From: Pseudoxanthomonas mexicana
Lineage (GTDB): Bacteria; Pseudomonadota; Gammaproteobacteria; Xanthomonadales; Xanthomonadaceae
Assembly: GCF_001556105.1 (NCBI RefSeq)
Contig: NZ_LSIF01000018.1
Location: 25,837-89,836, forward strand
Reading direction: 5' to 3'
DNA: 64,000 nucleotides
Part shown: positions 17,327-26,291 of the stretch, one piece after another
Position numbering within the stretch: the first letter of the stretch is position 1
Layout: each line of letters starts with the position of its first letter
Program-made: the position numbers and the translations under genes
Notes under the pieces: model-generated
Told to the model about the DNA's origin: nothing
What the model saw: only the letters and a program-made list of their open reading frames with translations
Database searches by the model: none

Positions 17327-19388
17327 TCCACGTTATGACGTCCTGTTCGAACCGGTCCGCATCGGGCCGGTGACCACGAAGAACCGGTTTTTCCAGGTCC
17401 CGCACTGCAACGGCATGGGCCACGCGATGCCGCTGGCGCACGCGGCGATGCGCGAGGTGAAGGCCGAGGGGGGCTGGGGCGTGGTGTCGACGGAAGAGTG
17501 CGAGATCCATCCCAGCAGCGACCTGACGCCGTACGTCGAGGCGCGGCTGTGGGACGACCGCGACATCCCCGCGCTCGCGCTGATGTGCGACAAGGTGCAC
17601 GCGCATGGCGCGCTCGCCGCGCTGGAGCTGTCGCACAACGGGCCGACCGCGTCCAACCTCTATTCGCGGGAAGTGCTGCTGGCACCGTCGCACCAGCCGT
17701 CCAAGTACGGCTATCCGGCGCAGGCGCGCGCGATGGACCTGCACGACATCGCCGAATACCGCCGCTGGCACCGCGAGGCGGCGGTGCGCGGCATGAAGGC
17801 GGGCATGGACATCGTCTACGTCTACGCCGCGCACGACCTGTCGCTGGCGATGCACTTCCTGCAGCGTCGCCGCAACCAGCGCACGGATGCCTATGGCGGG
17901 TCACTCGAGAATCGCGTGCGCCTGTTGCGCGAGGTGCTGCAGGACACGCGCGAGGCCGTCGGCCATCGCTGCGCCGTCGCGCTTCGCTTCGCCACCGAGG
18001 AGCTGCTGGGGCCGGGCGGGGTGGAACTGGCGGAGGCGCAGGACATCGTGGGGATGCTGGCCGAACTGCCCGACCTGTGGGACGTCAATGTCGCGGCCTG
18101 GTACAACGACTCGGTGCCGTCGCGCTTCGCCCGCGAAGGCGCGCAGGAGCCCTTCATCGACTTCGTCCGCAAGGCGACGACGAAACCTGTCGTCGGCGTG
18201 GGCCGCTTCACCTCGCCCGATACGATGGTGTCGCAGATCCGCCGCGGCGTGATCGACCTGATCGGTGCAGCGCGGCCGTCGATCGCCGATCCCTACCTGC
18301 CACGCAAGATCGAGGAAGGCCGCGTCGACGACATCCGCGAATGCATTGGCTGCAACATCTGCGTCTCGGGCGACATGACCATCTCGCCGATCCGCTGCAC
18401 GCAGAACCCCAGCATGGGCGAGGAGTGGCGCAAGGGCTGGCATCCGGAGCGGATTGCGCCGAAGAAGAGCGAGGCGCGCGTGCTGGTCGTCGGGGGCGGA
18501 CCCGCCGGGCTGGAAGCGGCACGTGCGCTGGGCCAGCGCGGTTACGAAGTCCATCTGGCCGAGGCACGACGCGAACTGGGCGGACGGGTAACCCGCGAAG
18601 CACGCCTGCCGGGCCTGGCCGAATGGGCGCGCGTGCGCGACTGGCGGCTGGGACAGATCAGCAAGCGGGCAAACGTCAGTACCTATCTCGACTCCGCGCT
18701 GACCGCACAGGACGTGCTCGACTTCGGCGCCGACCATGTCGTCATCGCCACCGGCTGCCACTGGCGGCGCGACGGGTTCGGCCGCACGCATGGGATGGGC
18801 ATCGCGGACTTCGCCGGCAACGCACGCGTGTTCACGCCGGACGACCTGATGGACGGGCGCTGGCCCGAAGGCCGCGTGGTGGTCTACGACGACGATTACT
18901 TCTACACCGCCAGTGTGCTCGCCGAAGCACTGCGCCTGCGCGGCTGCGAGGTCACGTACCTCACGCCGGACGACACCATCGCCTCATGGAGCGCGAACAC
19001 GTTGGACTACCGCCATATCCAATGGCGCATGGCCGAACTCGGCGTCACTCAGCGGGTGTCGCACATGGTGACCGGCTACACCGGCACCACGCTGGCGCTG
19101 GAACAGGTCTGGAATGGTGCGGCGACCGCACTCGATTGCGATGCCGTCGTGCTGGTCACCTCGCGCCTGCCGGACGATGCGCTGTACCAGGCGCTGAAGG
19201 CGCGTGAGCCCGAGTGGGCCGATGCCGGCGTACGCAACGTGGCCTGTATCGGCGACGCACTGGCGCCGGGACTGATCGTGCATGCGGTCTACGCCGGGCA
19301 TCGCTACGCGCAGGAACTGGATGCGCCACGCACCGGCGCCGTGCCGTTCAAGCGCCACTTCCACCACGATGTGCCGATGGCGGAATGA
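17319..19388 (+). CDS. Trimethylamine/dimethylglycine dehydrogenase-like flavoprotein (FMN, 4Fe-4S, FAD/NAD domains)
   Basis: A 689-residue protein of the old-yellow-enzyme/TMADH family. Residues about 1-340 form the FMN-binding TIM barrel (start RYDVLFEPVRIGPVTTKNRF; active-site pair in YVYAAHDLS). The 4Fe-4S motif ECIGCNICVSGDMTISPIRC follows, then a Rossmann domain with VLVVGGGPAGLEAARALG. DgcA of Pseudomonas (dimethylglycine demethylase) and StcD-type N-methylproline demethylases share this build. Start: GTG at 17319 (V-RDPRYDV), overlapping the permease stop; another GTG at 17307 is possible. It probably takes over the methylamine made by the Rieske enzyme. It ends one base before the convergent GH43 gene. 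Confidence 0.85.
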   Translation: MRDPRYDVLFEPVRIGPVTTKNRFFQVPHCNGMGHAMPLAHAAMREVKAEGGWGVVSTEECEIHPSSDLTPYVEARLWDDRDIPALALMCDKVHAHGALAALELSHNGPTASNLYSREVLLAPSHQPSKYGYPAQARAMDLHDIAEYRRWHREAAVRGMKAGMDIVYVYAAHDLSLAMHFLQRRRNQRTDAYGGSLENRVRLLREVLQDTREAVGHRCAVALRFATEELLGPGGVELAEAQDIVGMLAELPDLWDVNVAAWYNDSVPSRFAREGAQEPFIDFVRKATTKPVVGVGRFTSPDTMVSQIRRGVIDLIGAARPSIADPYLPRKIEEGRVDDIRECIGCNICVSGDMTISPIRCTQNPSMGEEWRKGWHPERIAPKKSEARVLVVGGGPAGLEAARALGQRGYEVHLAEARRELGGRVTREARLPGLAEWARVRDWRLGQISKRANVSTYLDSALTAQDVLDFGADHVVIATGCHWRRDGFGRTHGMGIADFAGNARVFTPDDLMDGRWPEGRVVVYDDDYFYTASVLAEALRLRGCEVTYLTPDDTIASWSANTLDYRHIQWRMAELGVTQRVSHMVTGYTGTTLALEQVWNGAATALDCDAVVLVTSRLPDDALYQALKAREPEWADAGVRNVACIGDALAPGLIVHAVYAGHRYAQELDAPRTGAVPFKRHFHHDVPMAE

Positions 19389-19389
19389 G

Positions 19390-21000
19390 TCAGGCGAGTG
19401 CGCGGTAACGGAAGTCGCTGAACTCCACCGCGCCCGCGCCGGCGCTGTACAACGCAAGGCGCAGGCTGAGGAAGCCACCGAACACGTTGTGGTGCAGGCC
19501 AGACACTTCCATCCGCGTATCCAGCCGCGTCCAAGTGCGGCCGTCGTCGTGCGAGTGATGCCAGGTCACCACATGATGGTCGTAGGTCAGGCGCAGGCGC
19601 ACCCGTCGCGTCGGCAGTGCCTGCCGCGCCCAGGTCTGTTCCTCCGCGTACTGGAACACGCGCAGCCCGTCCGCGGTGAAGCCGAGGCCGACGAAGGCCT
19701 TCGGGTTGTAGAACAGCAGCAGCCCGCCTTCGCCACCATCGACCAGCGTCAGCGTGACGTCGGCCTGGTAGGCACGGTCGCCGACGATGCAGGCCAGTGG
19801 GCTGCCATCCGCGGGCGAGGTGCCGGCACCGGCGAGGCGCAGCGAGCGCGTGCCGTAACGCACGCGGCGCATCTCGTCGGAGCGCGGCGCGTGGAACGCC
19901 CACTGCGTGCCAAGCCGGTCGACCGAGAAGTCGTCCGACAGCGCAACGCCGGCGACGCCCACCCTGCCACCGCGAGGCCGTGGCAACGGTGCCGACAGGT
20001 CGCCGCCACGCGCGCGGAACCAGCCATCGTCGGTCCATTCGATCGGCTCGAGAAGCGTCTGCCGGCCGAGCGTGCGATAGCCGTTCTCGTAGCCGTGGTA
20101 GACCATCCACCCGTCGCCGGCGGGACCTTCGACCAGCGTCGCATGGCCACGCGACCACCAGGGTTCGGCATCGCGCTGCGTGCGTACCAGTGGATTGTGC
20201 GGGCAGTGTTCCCAGGGTCCGTGGATCGAGCGCGAACGCGCAGCGATCACCATGTGGCCGGTCACGGGGCCAGCGGTACCGCCGACCGCGGTGATCAGGT
20301 AGAACCAGTCGCCACGCCGCGTCAGCTTCGGGCCTTCCGGCGCGAAGTTCTCGGTGATCCAGTCATCCGGATAGCGCCACGGACGGTAGGCGTGTTCCAG
20401 CGTGCCGTCGGTCGCCAGGCCGTCGTCGGTCAGGCGCACCTTGCGTATGCCGTTGACGAACAGGTAGCGCTTGCCGTCTTCGCCGACCGCATGGCCGGGA
20501 TCGATGCACCCGTCGATCTTCAGATCGACCGGCGCACTCCATGGCCCGCGGATATCGTCGGCCCAGATCGCGTGGATCTTCCATGCGCCACCCGGCGCCA
20601 GCGTCGGCAGGTAGATGAAGTAACGGTCGCCGTGCCGGCACAGGTCGACCGCCCACACGGTGCCGACGTTCGTGTGCAGCGCGGGACCGAGTGGCGTCCA
20701 GTTGACCAGGTCGGTGGAATGCCAGATCACCAGCCCGGGATAGGCGTCGAACGACGAGAACGTCATGTAGTAGTCGTCGCCGTCCTTGAGGATCGTGGGA
20801 TCGGGGCGATCGCCGGCGACGATGGGATTGAGATAGGTGCCGTCACCGCGGTCGGCCTTGCGTTGGCCTTCGACGCCGGTGGCGTGTGCCGGCGATGCGG
20901 GCGGGCACGCAGTGGTCGCCGCCGCGCGCGACGACAGCGGCCAGGTGACCAGGCCGGCGAGTCCGGCCTTGAACAGTGCGCGTCGCGATGTGCCGGACAT
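19390..21000 (-). CDS. GH43 glycosidase, Tat-type signal (arabinofuranosidase/xylosidase type)
   Basis: A 536-residue exported glycoside hydrolase. The N-terminus MSGTSRRALFKAGLAGLVTW has a twin-arginine motif. The five-bladed GH43 propeller runs about 55-330: catalytic base Asp in NPIVAGDRPDPTILK, pKa-modulating Asp in GCIDPGHAV, acid Glu in TENFAPEGPKLT. A C-terminal beta-sandwich (about 350-535) resembles the concanavalin-type modules attached to GH43. It likely removes arabinofuranosyl or xylosyl side groups. It is the last gene of the galactonate operon, 22 bases after the other GH43 gene. Exact specificity cannot be read from sequence. Confidence 0.88.
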   Translation of the reverse strand: MSGTSRRALFKAGLAGLVTWPLSSRAAATTACPPASPAHATGVEGQRKADRGDGTYLNPIVAGDRPDPTILKDGDDYYMTFSSFDAYPGLVIWHSTDLVNWTPLGPALHTNVGTVWAVDLCRHGDRYFIYLPTLAPGGAWKIHAIWADDIRGPWSAPVDLKIDGCIDPGHAVGEDGKRYLFVNGIRKVRLTDDGLATDGTLEHAYRPWRYPDDWITENFAPEGPKLTRRGDWFYLITAVGGTAGPVTGHMVIAARSRSIHGPWEHCPHNPLVRTQRDAEPWWSRGHATLVEGPAGDGWMVYHGYENGYRTLGRQTLLEPIEWTDDGWFRARGGDLSAPLPRPRGGRVGVAGVALSDDFSVDRLGTQWAFHAPRSDEMRRVRYGTRSLRLAGAGTSPADGSPLACIVGDRAYQADVTLTLVDGGEGGLLLFYNPKAFVGLGFTADGLRVFQYAEEQTWARQALPTRRVRLRLTYDHHVVTWHHSHDDGRTWTRLDTRMEVSGLHHNVFGGFLSLRLALYSAGAGAVEFSDFRYRALA

Positions 21001-21022
21001 GGAGGCTCCCGTGATGCCGTGG

Positions 21023-22696
21023 TCAGCGGCGGACCGCGTAAGGTCCGAAGGTGTTGCCGATGAAGCCGCCCGCCGTCTCCACGCTCAGCAGGCTGGCGTC
21101 CAGGCCGGTGGCGACGGTCTTCCATTCGCCGGATGCCAGAGCGTACTGCGCGTCCAGTCGCGGACCGTCGAGGCGCAAGCGCAGCGATACGGGTCCATGT
21201 TGCTCGTCCAGCGGGATGCGCGCCAGCCGGTCGCCTGTCTTCGCGCCTTCGCGGCTGCTGCGCCGGTACAGCGACACGGCCAGTCCCTGCGCATCGCGCT
21301 CGACACCGAGCACGTAGTGGCCGTACTCGTTCTGCAGCAACGCGAGTCCTGCCAGTTCGCCAAGGGCAGGATCGAATGAAGCAAGCGTGGTTTCCAGCGT
21401 CGCCTTGTGGTGCTGCAGGCGATGCGCGAGGTAGGACGGCTGCCCCGGTGCAGTACCGAACGCGCCCAGCGGCATCGTGCCCGGCGTGACCGTCAAGCCG
21501 GCCTTGCCGGTCGTGTACCAGGTCGTCTGCGGCGGATGCAGCGTCATCCACGACAGCGGCAATGACGGCGCATCGAAACGTTCGGTCCACGCCATCGGCC
21601 CGCTGGTCGGCAAGGGCTGCGGGTTGCGGGGCAGGTCGGGACGTTGCGCGACCATCGGCACGCGCTCGCCGCGCGGGAGGATCACCGGCCAGCCGTCCTT
21701 CCACGTCACCGGCAGCAGGAAGGTTTCGCGGCCCAGGTTGTACTGGTTGCCGCGGTACGGACGCGTGGCCAGGAACACCGCCCACCACGTGCCGTCCTTG
21801 AGCTTCACGAACTGCGCATGGCCGGTGGACGTCACCGGATCGGGGCGCGTCGGATCGAGATCGCGTTGCGTCAGTGACGGATTGGAGGGCGATGGCTGGT
21901 AGGGGCCGGCGAGTGTGCGGCTGCGCCACACCATCTGCGCGTGCTGTTCGCCGGTGCCGCCCTCGGCGGCGGTCAGGTAATACCAGCCGTCGTGCTTGAA
22001 GACGTGCGGACCCTCGACGTGTTCCGGATTCGTCGCCGGATCCGCACCGCCGTCCACCAGCAGGATGCGCCGGCCGATCTTCTCGCGCGTGCCGAAATCG
22101 AAGCGCTGCAGCCAGATCGCGCGATGGCCGTCGTAACGGAGTTTTCCGTCGGGCACGTCGTTGTGCACCACCCAGGCGCTGCCGTCGTCATCGAAGAAAA
22201 GCGACGGATCGATGCCGCTGATGCCGAGCCAGACCGGGTCCGACCATGGACCCGCCGGGTTCTTCGCGGTGACGACGAAGTTGCCGCGGTCGCAGTAGAA
22301 GCAGGTGTTGGCGATGTAGAACGTGCCGTCGTGGTGCGCGAGCGTGGCGGCGAACAGGCCGCGCGTCAGCTCTTCCTTCTCACCGTAGTTGATCTGGCCG
22401 GGCCGATGGATCGCATTGCCGACCTGCGTCCACGAGACCAGGTCGGTGCTGTGGAAGACCGGCAGGCCGGGAAAATAGCCGAACGTCGAGGTGACCAGGT
22501 AGAAGTCGTCGCCGACGCGGATCGCCGACGGATCCGGATAGAAGCCGGCGACGACAGGGTTGCGGTACTGCGCGGGCGTGGCGGACGGACCACCATCGTC
22601 GCCGGCATAACGCACCTCGCGGAACACCGCATCGCCGGCCCACGCCGTGCCCATCGACAGCATCATCACCAGCGCAGCTGCGCATCGCGTCATCAT
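21023..22696 (-). CDS. GH43 beta-xylosidase/alpha-arabinofuranosidase with C-terminal beta-sandwich
   Basis: A 557-residue secreted enzyme with a Sec signal (MMTRCAAALVMMLSMGTAWA). The GH43 propeller carries RNPVVAGFYPDPSAIRVGDD (base Asp), SGIDPSLFFDDDG and HVEGPHVFKHDGWYYL (acid Glu). The C-terminal part (about 350-557) is the XynB-type beta-sandwich found in two-domain GH43 xylosidases. The ATG pair at 22696/22693 gives a clean signal peptide; the open frame extends further upstream but into dgoK. It is 10 bases from the dgoK stop. Probably periplasmic, trimming xylose or arabinose from oligosaccharides. Confidence 0.9.
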   Translation of the reverse strand: MMTRCAAALVMMLSMGTAWAGDAVFREVRYAGDDGGPSATPAQYRNPVVAGFYPDPSAIRVGDDFYLVTSTFGYFPGLPVFHSTDLVSWTQVGNAIHRPGQINYGEKEELTRGLFAATLAHHDGTFYIANTCFYCDRGNFVVTAKNPAGPWSDPVWLGISGIDPSLFFDDDGSAWVVHNDVPDGKLRYDGHRAIWLQRFDFGTREKIGRRILLVDGGADPATNPEHVEGPHVFKHDGWYYLTAAEGGTGEQHAQMVWRSRTLAGPYQPSPSNPSLTQRDLDPTRPDPVTSTGHAQFVKLKDGTWWAVFLATRPYRGNQYNLGRETFLLPVTWKDGWPVILPRGERVPMVAQRPDLPRNPQPLPTSGPMAWTERFDAPSLPLSWMTLHPPQTTWYTTGKAGLTVTPGTMPLGAFGTAPGQPSYLAHRLQHHKATLETTLASFDPALGELAGLALLQNEYGHYVLGVERDAQGLAVSLYRRSSREGAKTGDRLARIPLDEQHGPVSLRLRLDGPRLDAQYALASGEWKTVATGLDASLLSVETAGGFIGNTFGPYAVRR

Positions 22697-22706
22697 CGGA
22701 TCGTCC

Positions 22707-23615
22707 TCAGGTCGTGGCGGCACTCGCGCGTCGCGCCCACAGTGCATGCAGGCCGCGCGCGGCCAGGTCTTCGGGGTGGCGCTGCACGCCAACACCCAGC
22801 GTCGTCAGCGCATGGGCGTACGACGCCAGCAGGCGGTCGTTGCCGATCAGGTGCACCTGTGCCGGCCGTGGCGCGTGCGAGAACAGGCCCGATGCGCGCA
22901 GTTCATGTCCGATCAGCAGCCCGGAGAGATACGACGGCAGCGCGGGCTCGGCGAACTGCTGGAACAGGCCGGTGGTGCGGACACCGAACAGGTGGTGCAG
23001 CAGGCCGCCGCGATCGTCGCTGCGCTTGAGGCCGGCATCGAACGCATACCCGTCGAAGCGCACGTCGCCGGCCGGCATCAGCCGTCCGAGGATGCTGTGC
23101 TGGCGCAGCAGCGCATACAATTCGCCGGTCATCGCGGTGGCGATGCGGAGGACCTGGCCGTCGCGCACGGTGACCCATTTGCTGTGGGTGCCGGGCAGGC
23201 AGACCAGGTGGGTGCCGGCGGTGAGCACGTCGAGCAGCGTGGCCAGCTGCGTTTCCTCGCCGCGCATCACGTCGGGCACGCGGTCGGAATCGCTGTCGCG
23301 CAGTCCCGGCACCAGCCAGAGCGCGCGTTCGTCGAAACCCGGTGGCTGGAAGCGCTGCATGCCGAGCGCGAGCGCGTGGTTGCCGGCGGGGCAGGGCAGG
23401 TAGGGCATCTCGTGCCAGCCACCGCGTCCGCCCACCATGCCGCACAGGAGGATGTCGACGTCGTCCCAGCCGGCGATCTCGCGCGCCAGCACCTCGCCGA
23501 AGCGGCCATCGCAGGTCAGCACGCCCTGGTCGCTGCGACGGCGCTCGCGTACCTGGCCGTCGTCGGCCAGGAGGTACAGGCGCAGGCTGCTGGTGCCCCA
23601 GTCGACCGCGATCAT
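22707..23615 (-). CDS. dgoK: 2-dehydro-3-deoxygalactonokinase
   Basis: A 302-residue DgoK-family kinase that phosphorylates 2-keto-3-deoxy-galactonate to KDPGal. The N-terminal MIAVDWGTSSLRLYLLADDG is the phosphate-1 loop of the actin/hexokinase fold. Later motifs CGMVGGRGGWHEMPYLPCPA and LPGTHSKWVTVRDG are typical of DgoK. The ATG at 23615 overlaps the preceding lactonase stop (ATGA). It lies between the lactonase and the GH43 pair in the galactonate operon. Confidence 0.93.
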   Translation of the reverse strand: MIAVDWGTSSLRLYLLADDGQVRERRRSDQGVLTCDGRFGEVLAREIAGWDDVDILLCGMVGGRGGWHEMPYLPCPAGNHALALGMQRFQPPGFDERALWLVPGLRDSDSDRVPDVMRGEETQLATLLDVLTAGTHLVCLPGTHSKWVTVRDGQVLRIATAMTGELYALLRQHSILGRLMPAGDVRFDGYAFDAGLKRSDDRGGLLHHLFGVRTTGLFQQFAEPALPSYLSGLLIGHELRASGLFSHAPRPAQVHLIGNDRLLASYAHALTTLGVGVQRHPEDLAARGLHALWARRASAATT

Positions 23616-24511
23616 GGCAAGCGCACCCGGTCTTCCGCACGGGCGAGCGCTCGTCCGGTGCCATGCGCGAACACGCCGCCGGCCAGCGGCTGGTCCGCCA
23701 GCGCGGCGGTATCCAGGGCGACGCGCGCGCTGGTGATGTAGAGCGTGTCGCCCGCCAGCACGCAGCACGACGGCTGTGCCGCCGGTGTGCGCACGATGCG
23801 GTCGACACGGCCGTCGGGCAGGTAACGCACCACGCGGCCCGCCCCCCATTGCGCATTCCACAGCGCGCCTTCGTCGTCGATGACCGACCCGTCGGGCTCC
23901 GCGCCGGGCATGTCCAGTTCGACGAACACGCCGATGTCCGACACCGTTGCGGTCGCTGTGTCGTAGCGGCAGCGCAGGATGCGCGGCGCCACCGAATCGC
24001 AGAAGTACATCGTGGTCCCGGCCGCATCGAAGCAGATCGAGTTCGGTATCGCCGCGCGCGGCAACGCCAGTTCGCGCAGGCCATGCGCCGCGGTGTACTG
24101 GTGGAAGCGGCCCGCGGGCCGCAGGTCCGCATGTTCGCTCTTGGTGCCGAAGACGAAGCCGCCATGGCGGTCGGCGCGACCGTCGTTGACGCGGGTCATC
24201 GGCTCGTCCGCCTCGACGTCGGCAAGCGTCGTCGTCAGCAGGTCGCGCCTGCCCAGCTGCGCTTCGACATCGCTCGCATGCAGCGCCTTGGCCAGGCCGA
24301 GCAGCAGGCGCCCGTCCTCGGCCAGCGCCAGGCAGCCGAGCGGCGCCGGCAACGACCACGTATGCGTGTGGCCGCTGGCCGGATCGTGGCGCCACAGTTC
24401 CTTGGCGAGGATGTCGGTCCAGTACAGCACGCGCCGACGCTCGCACCACAGGATGCCTTCGCCCAGCGCGCAGCGGCTGTCGACGGTCAGGGTCGCCAGC
24501 GCCGCGGTCAC
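23612..24511 (-). CDS. SMP-30/gluconolactonase-family sugar lactonase (probable galactonolactonase)
   Basis: A 299-residue six-bladed propeller lactonase. Metal ligands of the SMP-30 family are visible: Glu in CALGEGILW, Asn in TRVNDGRADRHGGFVFGT, Asn in AIPNSICFD and Asp in EPDGSVIDDEGALWNAQWG. It should open the galactono-lactone made by the dehydrogenase two genes upstream of dgoD. Start: GTG at 24511 (VTAALATLTVDSR), with GGTGAG as Shine-Dalgarno just after the dgoD stop. An ATG at 24544 would overlap dgoD by 29 bases and is less likely. Confidence 0.88.
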   Translation of the reverse strand: MTAALATLTVDSRCALGEGILWCERRRVLYWTDILAKELWRHDPASGHTHTWSLPAPLGCLALAEDGRLLLGLAKALHASDVEAQLGRRDLLTTTLADVEADEPMTRVNDGRADRHGGFVFGTKSEHADLRPAGRFHQYTAAHGLRELALPRAAIPNSICFDAAGTTMYFCDSVAPRILRCRYDTATATVSDIGVFVELDMPGAEPDGSVIDDEGALWNAQWGAGRVVRYLPDGRVDRIVRTPAAQPSCCVLAGDTLYITSARVALDTAALADQPLAGGVFAHGTGRALARAEDRVRLP

Positions 24512-24515
24512 CGGC

Positions 24516-25667
24516 TCACCACTCGGCCACGCTGCCATCGGCATGCCGCCACAGCGGGTTGCGCCAGCGCGGCGGCTGCCGGTTCGCGTCGACCAGGCGC
24601 GCCTCGTCGATCTCCACGCCCAGGCCGGGCTTCGGCAGCGCGGCGATGCTGCCGGTGGCGTCGCAGCGGAAATCGTCCTGGTTGATGACGTAGTCCAGCA
24701 GGTCGGCGCCTTCGTTGTAATGGATGCCGATGCTCTGCTCCTGCAGCATCGCGTTGTGGGCGACGAAGTCCACCTGCAGGCAGGCGGCCAGCGCCACCGG
24801 GCCGAGCGGACAATGCGGTGCCAGTGCCACGTCGTGGGCTTCGGCCATCGCGGCGATCTTCACGCACTCGGTGATGCCGCCTGCATGCGACAGGTCGGGT
24901 TGCAGGATCGCCAGGCCGCCGGCCGCGAGCACCGGTCTGAACTCGGCGCGCGAGTACATGCGCTCGCCCGCGGCGAGCGGGATCGAGGTCGCATCGGACA
25001 GCGGCCGGTAGTACTCCCACTGCTCCGGCAGCACCGGCTCCTCGACGAACAGCGGCTTGAACGGTGCCAGTTCGCGCAGCAGCACGCGCGCCATCGGTGC
25101 GCTGACGCGGCCGTGGAAGTCGATGCCGAAATCGACGCGGTCGCCCATCGCCTCGCGGATCGCGGCGACCTTGGCCACGGCGGCATCGATCGCGCGCGGG
25201 CTGTCGATCAGCTTCAGCTCCTCGGTACCGTTGAACTTGAACGTGTCGAAGCCCTGTGCCTGGTAGCGCTGCATCTGCGCGACGATGTCGGCGGGGCGGT
25301 CGCCACCGACCCAGCGGTAGGTCTTCATGCGGTCGCGGACGAGCCCGCCGAGCAACTGGTACACCGGCACGCCGAGGGCCTTGCCCTTGATGTCCCACAG
25401 CGCCTGGTCGATGCCGGCGATGGCGCTCATCAGGATCGCGCCGCCGCGGTAGAAGCCGCCGCGGTACAGCACCTGCCACAGGTCGTTGATGCGCGCCGGA
25501 TCCTGGCCGACGAGATAGTCGCCGAGTTCGTGCACCGCGGCTTCCACCGCGTGCGCGCGCCCCTCGATGACCGGCTCGCCCCAGCCGCTGATGCCCTCGT
25601 CGGTGTCCACCTTGAGGAACAGCCAGCGCGGTGCCGCGTGGTACGTGGTGAGGCGGACGATCTTCAT
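24516..25667 (-). CDS. dgoD: D-galactonate dehydratase
   Basis: A 383-residue enolase-superfamily enzyme that dehydrates D-galactonate to 2-keto-3-deoxygalactonate. Mg2+ ligands are in GIDFHGRV (Asp), [10 protein letters not shown] (Glu) and AAGERMYSR (Glu), with the catalytic His in APHCPLGP. N-terminal [20 protein letters not shown] matches GalD/DgoD proteins. The ATG at 25667 overlaps the aldolase stop (ATGA). Sequence and neighbours agree, so confidence is high. Confidence 0.95.
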   Translation of the reverse strand: MKIVRLTTYHAAPRWLFLKVDTDEGISGWGEPVIEGRAHAVEAAVHELGDYLVGQDPARINDLWQVLYRGGFYRGGAILMSAIAGIDQALWDIKGKALGVPVYQLLGGLVRDRMKTYRWVGGDRPADIVAQMQRYQAQGFDTFKFNGTEELKLIDSPRAIDAAVAKVAAIREAMGDRVDFGIDFHGRVSAPMARVLLRELAPFKPLFVEEPVLPEQWEYYRPLSDATSIPLAAGERMYSRAEFRPVLAAGGLAILQPDLSHAGGITECVKIAAMAEAHDVALAPHCPLGPVALAACLQVDFVAHNAMLQEQSIGIHYNEGADLLDYVINQDDFRCDATGSIAALPKPGLGVEIDEARLVDANRQPPRWRNPLWRHADGSVAEW

Positions 25668-26287
25668 GCGGCGTGGTCCAGGTAGGCCTGGCGGAAGCGG
25701 CGCGCGTGCTCGCGCGTGCGCTCGACCGGCTGGCCTGGCGTGTAAAGTTCGCCGCCGATGCCGGCGCCCTGACAGCCGGCTGAGAGGTAGCCGGAGAGGG
25801 TGTCGGGCGTGACGCCACCGACGGCGAAGAGGGGAACCGGTGGCAGCACGCTGCGCAGGGCGCGCACCATCGCCGGTCCGTAGACGGAAGCGGGGAACAG
25901 CTTGAGCATCTGCGCGCCCGCCTCGAGCGCATCGAACGCCTCGCTGGCGGTGGCGACGCCGGCGGCGACGTGCAGGCCGCGGTCGACGGCATGCCGGATC
26001 ACCGGTGGTCGCGTGTTCGGCGTGACCATCAGGCGGCCACCGGCGGCGACCAGCGCGTCGACGTCGGCGGTCGTCAGCACCGTGCCTGCGCCGATCAGCG
26101 CGCGGTCGCCGAACGCATCCGTCGCGACGCGCACGCTGCGCGTCCATGCCGGCGAGTTGGCCGGGATCTCGATGGCGTCATAGCCCTCGTCCACCAGCGC
26201 GCCGACGTGCGCATGCGCCTCGTCGGGCGTGATGCCGCGCAGGATCGCGATCAGCGGCAGGGTGAAGGGGAGGGTGGGCGCGTGCAT
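25664..26287 (-). CDS. dgoA: 2-dehydro-3-deoxy-6-phosphogalactonate aldolase
   Basis: A 207-residue KDPG/KDPGal class I aldolase that splits KDPGal to pyruvate and glyceraldehyde 3-phosphate. Visible motifs: [15 protein letters not shown], catalytic Glu in [24 protein letters not shown] and the Schiff-base Lys in [12 protein letters not shown]. By fold alone it could be KDPG aldolase; the DgoD and DgoK neighbours favour KDPGal. The ATG at 26287 gives the usual length; four bases separate it from the dehydrogenase stop. Confidence 0.93.
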   Translation of the reverse strand: MHAPTLPFTLPLIAILRGITPDEAHAHVGALVDEGYDAIEIPANSPAWTRSVRVATDAFGDRALIGAGTVLTTADVDALVAAGGRLMVTPNTRPPVIRHAVDRGLHVAAGVATASEAFDALEAGAQMLKLFPASVYGPAMVRALRSVLPPVPLFAVGGVTPDTLSGYLSAGCQGAGIGGELYTPGQPVERTREHARRFRQAYLDHAA

Positions 26288-26291
26288 GCGG

